Below, piece after piece: positions 50,983 to 62,208 of a DNA stretch of 64,000 nucleotides. The stretch spans positions 303,562-367,561 of the forward strand of contig NW_008246104.1 of NCBI RefSeq assembly GCF_000281045.1, written 5' to 3'. Both the position numbers and the translations under genes were made by a program. The notes below the pieces were generated by a model. It had not been told where the DNA came from, did not search any database, and saw only the letters and a program-made list of their open reading frames with translations. This stretch comes from Saprolegnia diclina VS20. Lineage: Eukaryota; Oomycota; Saprolegniomycetes; Saprolegniales; Saprolegniaceae. The stretch's first letter is position 1, and every line of letters begins with the position of its first letter.

Positions 50983-53051
50983 ATGGAGGAGAGACTGAGC
51001 TGCGTGGCGTGGGCGCTCCTTGAGGGGTACCCGTGGTGGCCCGTGTACGTCTGCGACCCGAAGAAGCTGCGACTCAAGCTCTTCAACCTCGGTAGAGGAT
51101 GCTTCCATGGACGCTATGGGCTCATGAACTTCGTCGTCGTGTAGGGTCGTCGCATCAGGCCATTGCCCGGCAGGCGCGCTGCTTCCCCAACGACTTTCGC
51201 ATCGTCTACTTCTTTGGCTCCTATGAATTGTACGATGACAATGAATATGGGTATAGCTCATGACAATGACTCTTGTAGCGGCAAGATGAAGACGAAGCTC
51301 GTCCGGCGCTGGGACGGCCCCGACAAGGAGAACTTTTTGCAGGGTCATCCCAAAGCGCTTGCGTCGAAGAAGGGTATTGCCGAGCAGCTCAAGGCCGCAA
51401 TCGAGGAGGCCGAGGTATAAACATCCGCGAGCGATGCGCTAGGTGCCATGAAACCATAGGAGTACTTGGCGACGGACGAGAGCACGCGCCTCCTCCCGCA
51501 CATGGTGCCCTCGGACATGGACCCGAGCCTCGAGCCGCCGCCGACGCCCGAGCATGTGTCGGAAGCCGAAGACGACGACGACGACGATGCTGAGGAAGGC
51601 GGTGATGCGGTCGACGCGCCCGAGGCCGACGATGGCGACATTAGCGAAGACGACAAGATGCTCAAGCAGCCTAAAAAATCCAAAAAGACGAAGGCAGATG
51701 CCAAGGCAAAGAAGGAAGCCAAGGCGAAGAAGGAGCCCAAGGCGAAGAAGGAGCCCAAGGCGAAGAAGGAGCCCAAGGAAAAGAAGGAGCCCAAGGAGAA
51801 GAAAGAGTCCAAGGAGAAGAAGGAGTCCAAGGGGAAGAAGGAGTCCAAGCCAAAGAAGGAAAACAAGCCCAAGAAGGACACAAAGAAAGACGCCGAGCCT
51901 GCGGTCATCGAGACGGAAACCACAATCGAGGTCCAGCCCGCGTCGCCGCTGAAGCGCAAGGCGTCCAACGGCTCGGAGACCGAGGTCGCCCCGAAAAAGC
52001 CCAAGGTCGACGACAGTGGCCTGGAAGCCAAGATCGACGCGGGCATTCGTCACATTCTCACGTCTATGAGCCTTGACGAGCTCACGACGCGCAAGGTGCG
52101 CACGATGCTCGAAGAGAAGTTTGGCATGAGCCTCAAAGAGCACAAAATTCTGATTCGCGACGTGATCAACCAAATCATCGCCGAGGTCGATGACCGCGTT
52201 GACGCGCCCGACGCCCCGATGGACGGGTCACCCGCCGAGCCCGTGCAAAGCGCTGAGCCTGTGCAAATGACCGAGCCCGTGCAAAGAACCGTGCCTGTGC
52301 CAGCAGTCGAGCCCGCCAAGGCAGTTGTTGCTCCGACCCCGGTGGTAGCACCGCCGACACCAGTCACCGCCGAGGCACCCAAAGCTTCTAGCAAGGCTGC
52401 TGGGCTCAGTAAGGACGCCGTGAAGAAGCTCAAGGTCATTCTCGATGACGCAAACACGTCGCATGAGATGCTGTTGGAAACCCTTATGAAGCTGTCGACG
52501 GTGCGTACCTTCTATTTTCCTCCGAGCCGCTGCCACACCCACGTCGTCTTGTGTAGGCCCTCTTGGAAGCAGACGTCTTGCGCGCGACGGGCATCCCCAA
52601 GACCGTCGCTCTTCTCCGCTCCCATGCGTACCCTCCATTGTTATACGTGCACGAACCTTACACTTTGTATGCAGAAACGAAAAGGTCGCGAGCCTCGCCA
52701 AGTCGATCCGCGATGGATGGAAGAAGGCGTATGCGAGTGGAGAGAGCTCCAGCGCATCGACCGACCCGACCGTGGCCAAGCTCACTAAGGTGGCCAAGGC
52801 ACTGGACCCGTCGTCCAACAACGACGACATCATCGCGCACCTCAAGGCCCTTGGCACCATGACCTTGTCTCGAAACGAGATCACCAAGTCCAAGATTGGG
52901 TTTGCTCTCCGCAAGCTGCGGCATTCCGAGTACGTGTCAGGCTCGCGCGACCTCTTCTTACTCGCATCACTTGTATAGGAGTGCGACGATCAAGAAGCTC
53001 GCCACGGATCTCCGAAACAAGTGGAAGAAGGAGCTGAGCGCCGAGTCATAG
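50983..53051 (+). CDS. PWWP-domain chromatin protein with lysine-rich repeats, DEK-C-like and TFIIS-N-like regions
   Basis: About seven exons. The N-terminal PWWP domain has CVAWALLEGYPWWPVYV. Later PWWP exons give the RIVYFFGSYE strand and LVRRWDGPDKENFLQGH. An acidic stretch leads into about 16 Lys-rich units of the form KKEPKA/KKEPKE/KKESKE (51700-51890), typical of a DNA-interacting linker. Next is a DEK-C-like helical region (IRHILTSMSLDELTTRKV, LEEKFGMSLKEHKILIRDV), then Val/Pro-rich PV repeats. The C-terminus is TFIIS-N-like (LLETLMKLST, VLRATGIPKTVALLR, KLATDLRNKWKKEL). Comparable PWWP plus TFIIS-N/IBD-like proteins (LEDGF/HRP2) link H3K36 methylation to elongation. The three-part order here is not one I know. 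Confidence 0.76.
51700..51890 (+). repeat. Lysine-rich 18-base coding repeats
   Basis: Tandem AAGGCGAAGAAGGAGCCC-type units (18 bases, six codons, KAKKEP) with variants KEKKEP, KEKKES, KGKKES and KPKKEN, inside the PWWP gene. The repeat is in frame and decays gradually at both ends. Confidence 0.8.
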
Positions 53052-53083
53052 ACGCGCTCTTAATGCATGAATCGAGGGTCGTG

Positions 53084-56000
53084 TTAAAAGCACTTTGCGT
53101 GTAGCACGGCCGCGCCGTCGACGTCAAACTCGTCCGAGGTGATCCAAGACCGGTCTTTGAGCGAGCTCGCGTACATGCACGTGCCTGCAAACGTCGCGCA
53201 CTCGTCCTTCCCAACCACGTCGACCACAATCAGCGACTCGAACGGACAGAGTTTCTGGATCTCTTGGTGCACGCGCGCCTTGAAGCCCGGGAGTTGGCAG
53301 GCGCCGCCCGTGCACACGACGTTGGCCAAGAGTTCGTGGTGGAGCTGGCTGTCGCTCTCGGCAAAGGCTCTTGCGAGCGCGTCATGAAGGGCCATCTCGC
53401 ACGCATTGTCTACGCATCGTACGTCGTCTGCCTCGTGTCATCGAGACATGGCGCCTACCAGGATTGAGCTTGGGTTGCCAGAGGAGCTCGGGCGCGATGA
53501 AGCGCTCGACGTCACAGTGCATCTCGAGCGTCGACCCCGAGGGTAGTCGGTACGCATACACCTCATGCAACCTACAACCGTCGAGCCTTCTTTGTCCTCA
53601 CGCTTCGGTAGTAGTAACATTACGGGTGCGCCGCGGTGGTTTTGTGGGGCACGGCTTTCTGCCACACGGGTTGCGACTCGGTCGGAAGCACTTGGACATG
53701 CGCGCGTTCAAAGCGGCCGTGCTTCTCGGCCATCGCGTCAAAGTCCTTGGCGACCATGCCTTTGGTTTCCTACATGACGCATTCCTGTGATGGAATGATG
53801 TTGGTTGATGACGTACGAGTATCGCGCGTGCAATCTTTTGCTGGAGCCGCAAAGGAATCTTGTGGTACTCGTCGCTCTCTTGGGAAAGCAGCATCGAGAC
53901 CATAAAGGCCACGAGCGCTTCGCCCCCCATCGGCATCGTAACGACGGCATGGTCCAGCTATTGCGCAAGGTCGACATGGGTACATGGACCACCCGGCGAC
54001 GTACAATCATGTCTTCGTAGATGGGCACAATGTACGTGGCGTCGGCGCCGACGTCGAGGACAAGGCCCGTGCTCTTGCCGCGGGCTCGCAAGCTCATGAG
54101 CGCATCGGTGGCCAGGAGAGCGCCTTTGACCGCGCACTTTTCAAAGAGCACGTCGGCGAGCGCCTCGCGCGACGCCTTGGCGAGCTGCGGCTTGTGCGTC
54201 ACAATGACCTACACACAGAGATCAGCCAACCCATGCACAAGATGGTTGAATCCTACGTTGTAGGACGAGATGGCGTCATCAATGCCGAGACCCGTAAAGA
54301 CTTGGTGGAGAAGTCCTTCGAGGTACTCGGTCGACGTGACATGGCCGTTCTGGAAGACGCGCTCTTGTTTGAGAATGCAGCGCAGCGCCGGGTCCGGGTG
54401 CTCGTACAAAAATGTCACCGCGTCTCGCCCAAGAAAGTACCCGTTCTGGCGTGAGGGTCAGCGCCAATGAGAAAGAAGGTACGGTCAACCTCGTAGCCGA
54501 TGCGAACTGAGCCGGTCCCAATGTACGACGACCCTTGCAGAACTCGGTGGAGCTCGGCAGCGCCGCCTTGCGGCACAGCCACAAGCGTCTACAGCGTCCG
54601 GTATGTTAGAGCTCACATCAATATCATCCAAATAGACGTACCGGGAGCTTCAACGTGGGCACATACGAGGCTGTATCGGCGTGGAGCAAGCCTGCATGGA
54701 GCTCCAAGGACCCAAAATGCACCACCACAACCCCTTTTCCAATGACGGGTCGTGGTACGGCAGCTACAGCGACCGCAGTGGGCTGCGTCGTCGTCGATAG
54801 CTGGGCCTGAAGTGCGGTGATGGTCTTCTTGGCGGCTTGCAGTTCGGCCCCGAGCTGCTCGTGTGATGCTTCGAGCGTCGTCAATTGCCGCGTCTTGGCA
54901 GCTTCAAGGGCCTTGAGCTCGCGTTGCGACTCTTGCAGCACGTGGAGCTGCGCATCGTGCGCCGCCGTGGCTTCGTTCTGCTCACGGCGCATGGCGTCGA
55001 CTGCCGCGCGGGCCTCGGCAATCTTTTCTGGTGCGTTTGCCTCCAAACGCGTCTCAAGTTCGCGAATGGTAGCCTCAAGAGCGTCAATGCGTGCGACATG
55101 CGCCGAGTCGACCTCAGTCTCGGCGTCGTGCGCGCGCGCTTCCAGCTCGTCCACTTGATATCGGGCTTCGTCCAGCGCGTCTTTGGTCTCTTGGTGCGCA
55201 GCTAAAAGCTCGGCCTCGGTCGCATCCCGGGCTGCGAGTTGTGTCTGAAGCGCTTCGATCTGTACTGTGAACGACTCGACCACGGCAGCGTGTGACGCGG
55301 CGTCGGCTTCGTAGCTGCTGTGCTTTGCCTGCAATACGTGGGCCGTCTCGGCGTGGCCTTGCAACTGAGCGTGCAGTGCTGCGACCGATGCCTCCAGATC
55401 TGCGACCTCGGCCTCGTGCGCCAGCGCATTCTGCCGCAGCTCGGACGTAAGAGCATCGATCTGCGATATGTGGCGCTTCGCCTCGGCTTCTGCAGTTGCA
55501 AACGATGCGTCAAGGGACTGGGTGCGGGCTTGCAGTGTTTCGTAGTCGTCTTGCAGTGCACATTTCGCCGCCTCGATCTCGGCGACTTGGGCCACATACG
55601 ACTCGGTGATGGCGGCGTGCGTCGCAGCCTGCTTCTCGAGCTCGTCGCGCGCAGCATTCGCCCCGGCGATGGCTGCTTCGAGCTCTTCAATACGGCGTGT
55701 AAGCGCAGCATTGGCCACATCACGTTCTTCCAGCTCTGCGAGCCAGTCGGCCTCCCGCGAGCCGTGGCCGCTCGAGAGACTTTGTAGCGACGCCGCCTTC
55801 TCTGCAAGCTCGGTTCGTAGTGCAACGACGTCACTTTCAGCCTGCTTGCGCGTGGCCACAGCGTGCTCGGCGGTCGAGACGGCCGTCGCCAGTTCGTCCG
55901 TGAGTTCGCGCACTTGGACTTCGTACGCTGCCTCAATTGCTTCGTTGCGCCGGTCGGCGTCGGTAGTCGTCGCCTCCAAACGCGCCGTCCAGTCGGCATC

Positions 56001-57883
56001 TGCCGCGTCGACGTCGCGTTGCATCCGGTTGGCGTCGGCTTCCAGCGCCCGGATGCGCTCATCGCGCTGCGCAATCGAGGCCGTGAGCTGCGCATGGAGC
56101 CCTGCCACGTGGTCCTTCTCGACGATGATCTCATCGAGCTGGCTCTGGAGCGACGCGACGCGCGCGTCCGTGGTCGCCGTGTCGCGACTCAGATCCTCCT
56201 TCTCGTCTTGCACGCGTGTCAGCATGGCCTCGATATCACGGAGCTGCTCTACGTACGATTCGATCTCGCCATGCAAGCGCGCAATCTCCATCTCGTGCGT
56301 CAGACACGTGTGCTGCAGCGTCGCTTCCCGCATCACGTCGTGATCTTCGAGTGCGTGCACCGCGTGTTCGAGCTGCTGCCGGAGCTCGCGCACGGTCGCA
56401 TCATCGGCTGGCATGGCCGGCATGGCCTGCACAAGTGTCGCATGCTCGATGATCTGCGCTTCCAGACGAGTAATCTTGTCGTGCTCGTGGGCCAACTTTG
56501 CATCGTACTCTGCAACCAGCGCTGCGCGGTCACTCGCCGCGGATGCCATTTGCCGCTGGACGTCTTCCGAGACCTCGGCGCGCAGCTGCAGCGTGGCCAG
56601 CGTCTCTGTCATCTCGGCCATGCGACTGGTTTTGTGGCTCCACTCGGCTTGGGCGGCTTCAAACGCGTTCACTTGGAGCTGGAGGGCGCCGCAGATACGG
56701 TTGAGATGCTCGAGCTCCTTGTCGCGACCTTGTTTTTCCAGCTCGAGCGTCGCGACATGTGCGGTCAGGTCGACAACGCGCTGCTCTGCGGATGCCATGG
56801 ACGCGTGCTTGGCCTCGGTGGAGGCGACCACCTGCTTTTTGATCTCGGTCAGCGCCATCTTGTGCTCGAGGAGCTCGGTCTCGAGACCGTCGCGCTGCCG
56901 CTGGAAGGTGAGCGCCGCGTCGGCGTGCGCTTCGCATTTCTGCTTGGCCGTCGTGAGCGCCGCCGACATCTTGTCCAAATTGGTCTGGAGCACGTCCCGG
57001 TCCATGAGCGCGTCATGGCGCTCGGCCTCGAGGCGCGCGAGCTCGTCGGCGGTCATGGCGGCCGCGTCTTGGAGCGACGCGATCGTCCGCATTGCGACTG
57101 CAAGGTCCAATGCCTCGTCCACCGACATGGAATCGTGCGAATGATGGGGCAGTGTCCGTGGCGAAGCAACGGGCACAACATGCGGAGCGACCAACGCGCG
57201 GTGGTGCGCGTCAGGCTCGTCACCAGGTGGCGGCGGCGTCTTGCACTCGGGGTTGTTGTCGACCACTGCATCGGGCTCCTTGGTCGGTGGTGCGCGAAGC
57301 ATCGGGTCTCGTGGGGTCTCTGCAGCGCGTGGTGTGCGCTTGACGACCGCGTTCGTTGTTGTCGTCGGCTTGAAGGACGTTGGCACCTTGTGCGCTTGGC
57401 GTGGCGTCGGCTACGACAACCGGCTAAGGACGCGAGAGACGAGCATGTACGTACGACTTTTTTGGGCGGTGAAACGGAGCTCGGCTCGGCTGGGTGCTGC
57501 AGCGTGCCTTCCTTGTACCCGCGGCTCACGGTTTGCCGCATGTAGCTCGGGACGTTGGCCATTGTGGTCGGCGGCGACCGCATTGCCTTGCGCTCATCGA
57601 CGATGGTCGTGGACGCTCGCTTGAGCGGCTTCTTGGGCGATGGCACCGCGCGCTTGGTGACCTTTTGCGACGCCAACGCGCTTGCGACCTGCGTCGGCGT
57701 CGATGGGATCGCGATCGAGAGCGGCGCCGGCGGCGGGCGCACGCGGAACTCCTCCTTCTTGGCGCCAGCGCGCCGGACGGGGAAGTCGACCGTCTTCTTC
57801 TTCTCGGCCTTGGGGTCCTTCTTGACCTTGCTGCTGCTGCTGCTCGTCGAGCGCAGGTACGACGGGATCCCCGACGATGCCAT
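53084..57883 (-). CDS. Coiled-coil / actin-fold fusion protein (divergent actin-related protein)
   Basis: About eight exons, roughly 1,450 residues. The N-terminus (MASSGIPSYLRSTSS, later NVPSYMRQTVSR) is Ser/Lys/Pro-rich. About 800 residues of coiled coil follow. The same 2.77 kb exon then runs without a stop into an actin-like fold: VVVVHFGSLELHAGL (actin phosphate-1 position), then SYIGTGSVRIGYE, VTHKPQLAKASREAL, GLVLDVGADATYIVPIYE (phosphate-2), PMGGEALVAFMVSML, PSGSTLEMHCDVERFIAPE, LLANVVCTGGACQLPGF (adenosine site) and WITSDEFDVDGAAVLHAKCF, which aligns with the actin C-terminus. The usual D in the phosphate-1 loop is H, so nucleotide handling may differ. Introns of 47 to 55 bases keep phase throughout. 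Confidence 0.83.
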
Positions 57884-57933
57884 GGCGAGATCGACGGTGG
57901 TTGCGTTCACTGCGGTTATGGATCTCGGTATCC

Positions 57934-57953
57934 TCCGGATACAATTATCCGAA
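57934..57953. promoter_or_regulatory. Paired TCCGGATA / TATCCGAA element
   Basis: TCCGGATA at 57934-57941 and TATCCGAA at 57946-57953 lie 51 to 70 bases upstream of the coiled-coil/actin fusion start at 57883. Confidence 0.5.
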
Positions 57954-58437
57954 CGACCGCCTCCCGCTCCCGTTCTGGCGCCAAAACGCAAAGTTGAAGC
58001 CAACGACCTGCCACCACTACTGTATCTAGTACTAGTACAGTAGTCGGTGGTGGCAGTACATCCTTTCTCATACTGATAGCTTGTCCATTGACATGCCGAT
58101 ATCGACTAGTAGTGTGTTTCGATTGACTAACCCGTTCAAGCTCGCATAGAAGATGTCACTGCGAAGTCCGCTTGCCTCGTGGGCACCCCCGCAGCATGTT
58201 CCTCGCTCGCCAACGACGACGACATGAAGGTATCTTGAGGGGACATGCACCTGTCTCTAAAGCATGCGCTTGCATGGAAGCTACATGACGACCATGAAGA
58301 AGCTTTGGCGACGGGATTCGGGCCGCCGCTTCGCAGGTCAAGAGCCGCGCTGCAGCATAACGGACGCCAGGTATAATTAGTCGGTTCCACACAGTACTCG
58401 TGGCCGAGATGCGAGAGAGACAATTATAGTTAGTACA

Positions 58438-58445
58438 CTCATTTC
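58438..58445 (+). promoter_or_regulatory. Initiator-like CTCATTTC upstream of the CM1-like gene
   Basis: An exact match to the oomycete initiator consensus YTCANTYY, 39 bases before the ATG at 58484. It supports transcription starting here and therefore the upstream start codon. Confidence 0.5.
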
Positions 58446-58483
58446 GACAGACTTGGGTTGGGAGGGTGGTGGCAGTTAGAGCC

Positions 58484-61400
58484 ATGGACGGGCGCCAGTT
58501 CCTCGACTGTCTCGCACTGGATACCTCGGGGCAGGCGGCGAAACCTCTGGAAATGCATATCCCAATTGCCGCGCAGTGGAAAGATATTCGAACGGTTAGG
58601 TATGCGTTTTGAGAGGGATTGGAGGCGCCGGGTTTGAAAATTCCATTTTCGGGCGACCCGCGGTACGATCGGTGGCGACGACGGAGCAGCAGCATGGAGG
58701 CGTCGGACCCGCGCGGAGACCTGCTCCTCATCCGCGAAGGCGAGATGGAGCGCGAGCGGCTACAGAAGGAAGCGTTCAACATGAAGCTCCGGATCAACTT
58801 TCTCGAGGAGCAGCTCCTTAAGTACAAGGAAGGTGAGAGCCAATGCGACGACTGCATGTCGTAGGATGCCATGCGCATGACGACGCTGCATGTAGGTACG
58901 GCCTTTGAAGACGAAGACTTCGAGTCCGAGAACATGCACCTCCGAACGGTCATTGAGGAGAAGGTGCAGGAGCTCGAGCGAAGGAACTTCCTCCTCGTGC
59001 GGGCGCGCGACGCGATCGAAGTACTGCGCGTCGACTTGGAGACAGCCAAGGAGAACAACCGACTCAGCGCGTCGGCCAACCACAGCCAGCTCGAAGAGTC
59101 GACGCAAGAGGCGCTGCGACTCGAGCAGGACGTGGCGCGCCTCGAGGACGAGCTACAGGCGGCCTACGCCGAAATCGACGCGCTGCGGCAAGCGAACGAA
59201 GACCTCATGCAACGGTTTAACAATCTCGAGCTCGAGCACACGGAGAAGCTCCGCGTTGTGCAGCGCCTTGAGTCGGAGAAGGAGCGCTCAAGCGAGTCGG
59301 CGACGTGGGAGGTTCAACGGGCCAAGAACGAACTCGAGCTTGCCCACGAGGCGCAGCTCAGCAGCGAGAAGGAGCAATGGCACAAAGAGCGCAAGCAGAT
59401 TGTACAGAACTGGGAGCTGAAGTTGCGGGAGAAGGAGGCCGACCTGGATCGTGCCAAGGCAACCGTCAGTGACCGCGACGACACGATCAAGGCCCTTCGG
59501 CAAGGCAAGATGGAGCTCGAGCTCGCCCTCGAGAAGACGACCAAGCAGCGCGAGGCAGACAAGGCGGATATTCTCGAGCTGCAGCAGCGCTTGCAACGCG
59601 CAACGTCCGAGAGCGACGACAGCTACGCGCTCAGGCGGCAGTGCGACCAGTTTGAAGCCGACGTCGCAAGCCTCAAGAAGCAGCTCGACGATCAAACTCG
59701 TCGCACCAAGGACGACGAGATGCGTCTCAACGACGAGATTGAGCGCCTCCGTGGGCAGAAGCAGCAGATGCTCGATGAAATGAGCGTCCAGACGGACAAG
59801 GTGCGCTGGGAAACGCTCAAGAAGCTCGAAGCCGTCGAAGCGACCAACGTGACGCTGACCAGCGACGTGCAGCGTGCGACTGCCGAGATCCAGAAGCTGC
59901 AAGAGGCCCTCTTCAAGGCCCATGCGAGTGCCACTGAGTGGGAGGCCCGCGCGACGTCGACGGCATCCGAGTGGCAGGCCAAGGTCCAAGGCCTCCAGCA
60001 AGTCCAGTCCGAAGGTGCGGTCCTCGAACGCGAGCAAGCCAAAATGCAAGAGCGTCTTTCGCTGGTAACGTTTTGGCGCTGCTGTGTCGAGCCTTGTTTG
60101 AAACGCGTGATTAGGTCCAAGCCGAGCTCGCAGCCGCCAAAGACGCCGATCGGCAGCTCCGCGGCTCGTTCCAGCTGGCGCTTGCCGATATTGCCAAGAA
60201 CGAAGTGCTTTTGAAAGAGCGCGAGAAGAGTCTCGAGGCCGTGATGCAAGAAAAGAAGTCCCTCGAAGCGTCTTTGAGCCAGGAAGCTACCAAGAACAAG
60301 CAACAGCGGCAACTTCTCAAGGCCCGCATCCAAGCGCTCGAGGCCGAGCGCAGCCAGATCCACATCCAGTCCAAAGACGAGGCGCAGACGCTCGCCGTGC
60401 AGCTCGGCCACATGCACGGGCTCAAAGAGTTGGCACTCAATGGTATCGTGCGAGAGCTCACGATCCGTTGTGATAGGCACTTCACGACAAAGAGCTACGA
60501 GATGGAAGCGGCGTGGCAGCTCAAGTCGGGGCAGTACCAAGCGCGCATTGACATGCTTCAAGACCGCCTTGGTGCAGCAACCGAGAAGCTCGCGCAGCTC
60601 CAAGCCGTACAATCATCCATTGCAAAATATCGGCGTCAAGCGCGTGTCGTAGATGCGCGAGGGGTCGCAGCAACAGCGCTTTGACCAGCTTAAGTACGAG
60701 GCCATGCAAGCCAAGTTGCGGTGGGAGCAAGAGCTGCTCCAGGCGCGCAAGGCGATCCGCGACGAGTCGGACCGCGCGGCCAAGCACGAACGTGACGCCC
60801 GGGACGCGCAGACCCAACTGCAGCGCGTCGAGCTCGAGTTTCAACAAAAGTTTGCGCGTCTCGAGATCGAGTACCAGCGCGTCTTGCGTGACGTGGCCTC
60901 GCTGCAGGTATGCACTTCCTATGGTCTTCCTGTGGGTACCATTGACTTGATCTAGAATGTGCAGAGCAAGACCCAACCCGAGTTGCACCGAAAAGACGAA
61001 CACATTCGGCTGCTCAAGGAAGAAGTCGATCAGTCCAAGCGCGTGCAAACCGACCTCACGACTCAACTGCGCAGTGCGATCCAGGACCACGCACAGTACC
61101 GAAGTCGGATGGACGAATTGCAGAAGACCATTGCTCGGTTGCAAGAGAAGGAGCGCACGACCGAGCAGCTTGTGTGGCAGCAGTGCCAGCGCAACGAAGC
61201 GCTCTTGGAGAAGGCGCCGCCGGCCACGACGGCGGTTGAGCCGCTCGAAAACCTCGTGCGCAAGACGCGGGAGCTCGTCGAGCACACGCGGCGCTTCCAG
61301 GAAAGGTACGCGACCGCGTGGCCGAACGTGGTCTCGGGCGCGCAAGCCATGTCGGGCTCGATGGAGCACGACTGCGGCCGGCTCCTCCGCGCCAACAACA

Positions 61401-61819
61401 TGCTCTGTCACAAACTCGCTCACGTACTTGTATATTTGCGATAGCATCCTGTATTTACGATTCATGTGGCGTAGGTGGCGGCCGAGTGGAAGCGCGGCCA
61501 GAGCCAGCAGCCTCCAAATGACGCGACGCCGGCACTCGCACCCCCTGCCACAGCATCGCCGTTGACGCCGCCGCCGAGCAGCGCCAGCAGGCAGCGCGCG
61601 TCTCTGAGCCAAGCCGAGCTCGAAGCGCTCGTTCACACGCTGCACGAGTCCAAGGCCAGGAACGGCGTGACACCACTCTCGGTCGTTCCTGGCACGGCGC
61701 GCATCCTCGACGCATACCAGTCGTCCAACTCGGTGCTTGCGCGGCTCAATAAGGAGCTGCTCAAGGTGCACAACACGATCGAAGGCTACGCGCGGCCACC
61801 CCCCGCGCCGCTGCGATAG
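58484..61819 (+). CDS. Centrosomin CM1-like coiled-coil protein
   Basis: About six to seven exons, roughly 1,000 residues, almost all coiled coil. Near the start GEMERERLQKEAFNMKLRIN followed by FLEEQLLKYKEG matches the centrosomin motif 1 (CM1), which binds gamma-tubulin complexes in Cnn, CDK5RAP2 and yeast Spc110-type proteins. The rest is heptad sequence (VIEEKVQELERRNFLLVRA, QMLDEMSVQTDKVRWET, ELALEKTTKQREADKADI), ending in a Pro/Ala-rich and short helical tail (LARLNKELLKVHNTIEGYA). The role is probably microtubule nucleation at the spindle pole or basal body. The ATG at 58484 opens MDGRQFLDCLALD, but a stop before the next in-frame part needs a very short intron. MEASDP at 58694 is the safe alternative start. 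Confidence 0.74.
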
Positions 61820-62033
61820 ACACCCGCCTCTTAATATAAGCGTCCATCGCACCCTTCTTCCACGCATCTTGGACAATGGCCGAGCTGCTGTACATGAGGT
61901 GCACGATCGGCATGGGATTCCGTCGGCGCTGTTCCTCGAGGAACCAAGTCGTTGAAGTTGCGTCCAAGGAATGGCGTGTTTTTAGCCTTGGTAGCCGGTT
62001 GGCGTTCGGTTGTGGTCGTCGGACGTCGGGCGC

Positions 62034-62159
62034 ATGAAGCTGCCGGTGCTCTTTGCCTGCGTCTGCGGCGCCGTCGTCGCGTATACGCTCAAGCGGCAGC
62101 ACATCCGCAAGCTCAACTGGAAGCGGCGCATCGCGCTCAAGAAGATTTCGCCCACGTAG
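62034..62159 (+). CDS. Small single-pass membrane protein (41 residues)
   Basis: A complete short frame beginning MKLPVLFACVCGAVVAYTL: one hydrophobic helix followed by a strongly basic tail (KRQHIRKLNWKRRIALKK). Size and layout suit a small mitochondrial or ER membrane protein, but no family is recognised. It ends 49 bases before the pantothenate kinase start on the same strand. It could also be an upstream frame in that gene's leader. Confidence 0.35.
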   Translation: MKLPVLFACVCGAVVAYTLKRQHIRKLNWKRRIALKKISPT

Positions 62160-62208
62160 GGTTACTAGCTTTCTCCTGCCTCGTCCTCAGTCGCCATGTA
62201 GCTCGGAC

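Larger units (their letters stand above)
57884..58483. other. Divergent intergenic region
   Basis: 600 bases between the coiled-coil/actin fusion (minus) and the CM1-like gene (plus). It holds a paired CCGGAT element near the former and an initiator-like CTCATTTC near the latter. No gene seen. Confidence 0.45.

Noticed and set aside
55863-57545. 560-codon plus-strand open frame
   Set aside because: Antisense to the coiled-coil part of the actin-fold fusion; Arg, His and Leu bias is a shadow effect.
61761-62102. Minus-strand frame containing MPIVHLMYSSSAIVQDAW
   Set aside because: Overlaps the CM1-like gene's end; too short and unmatched to support, although its composition is protein-like.
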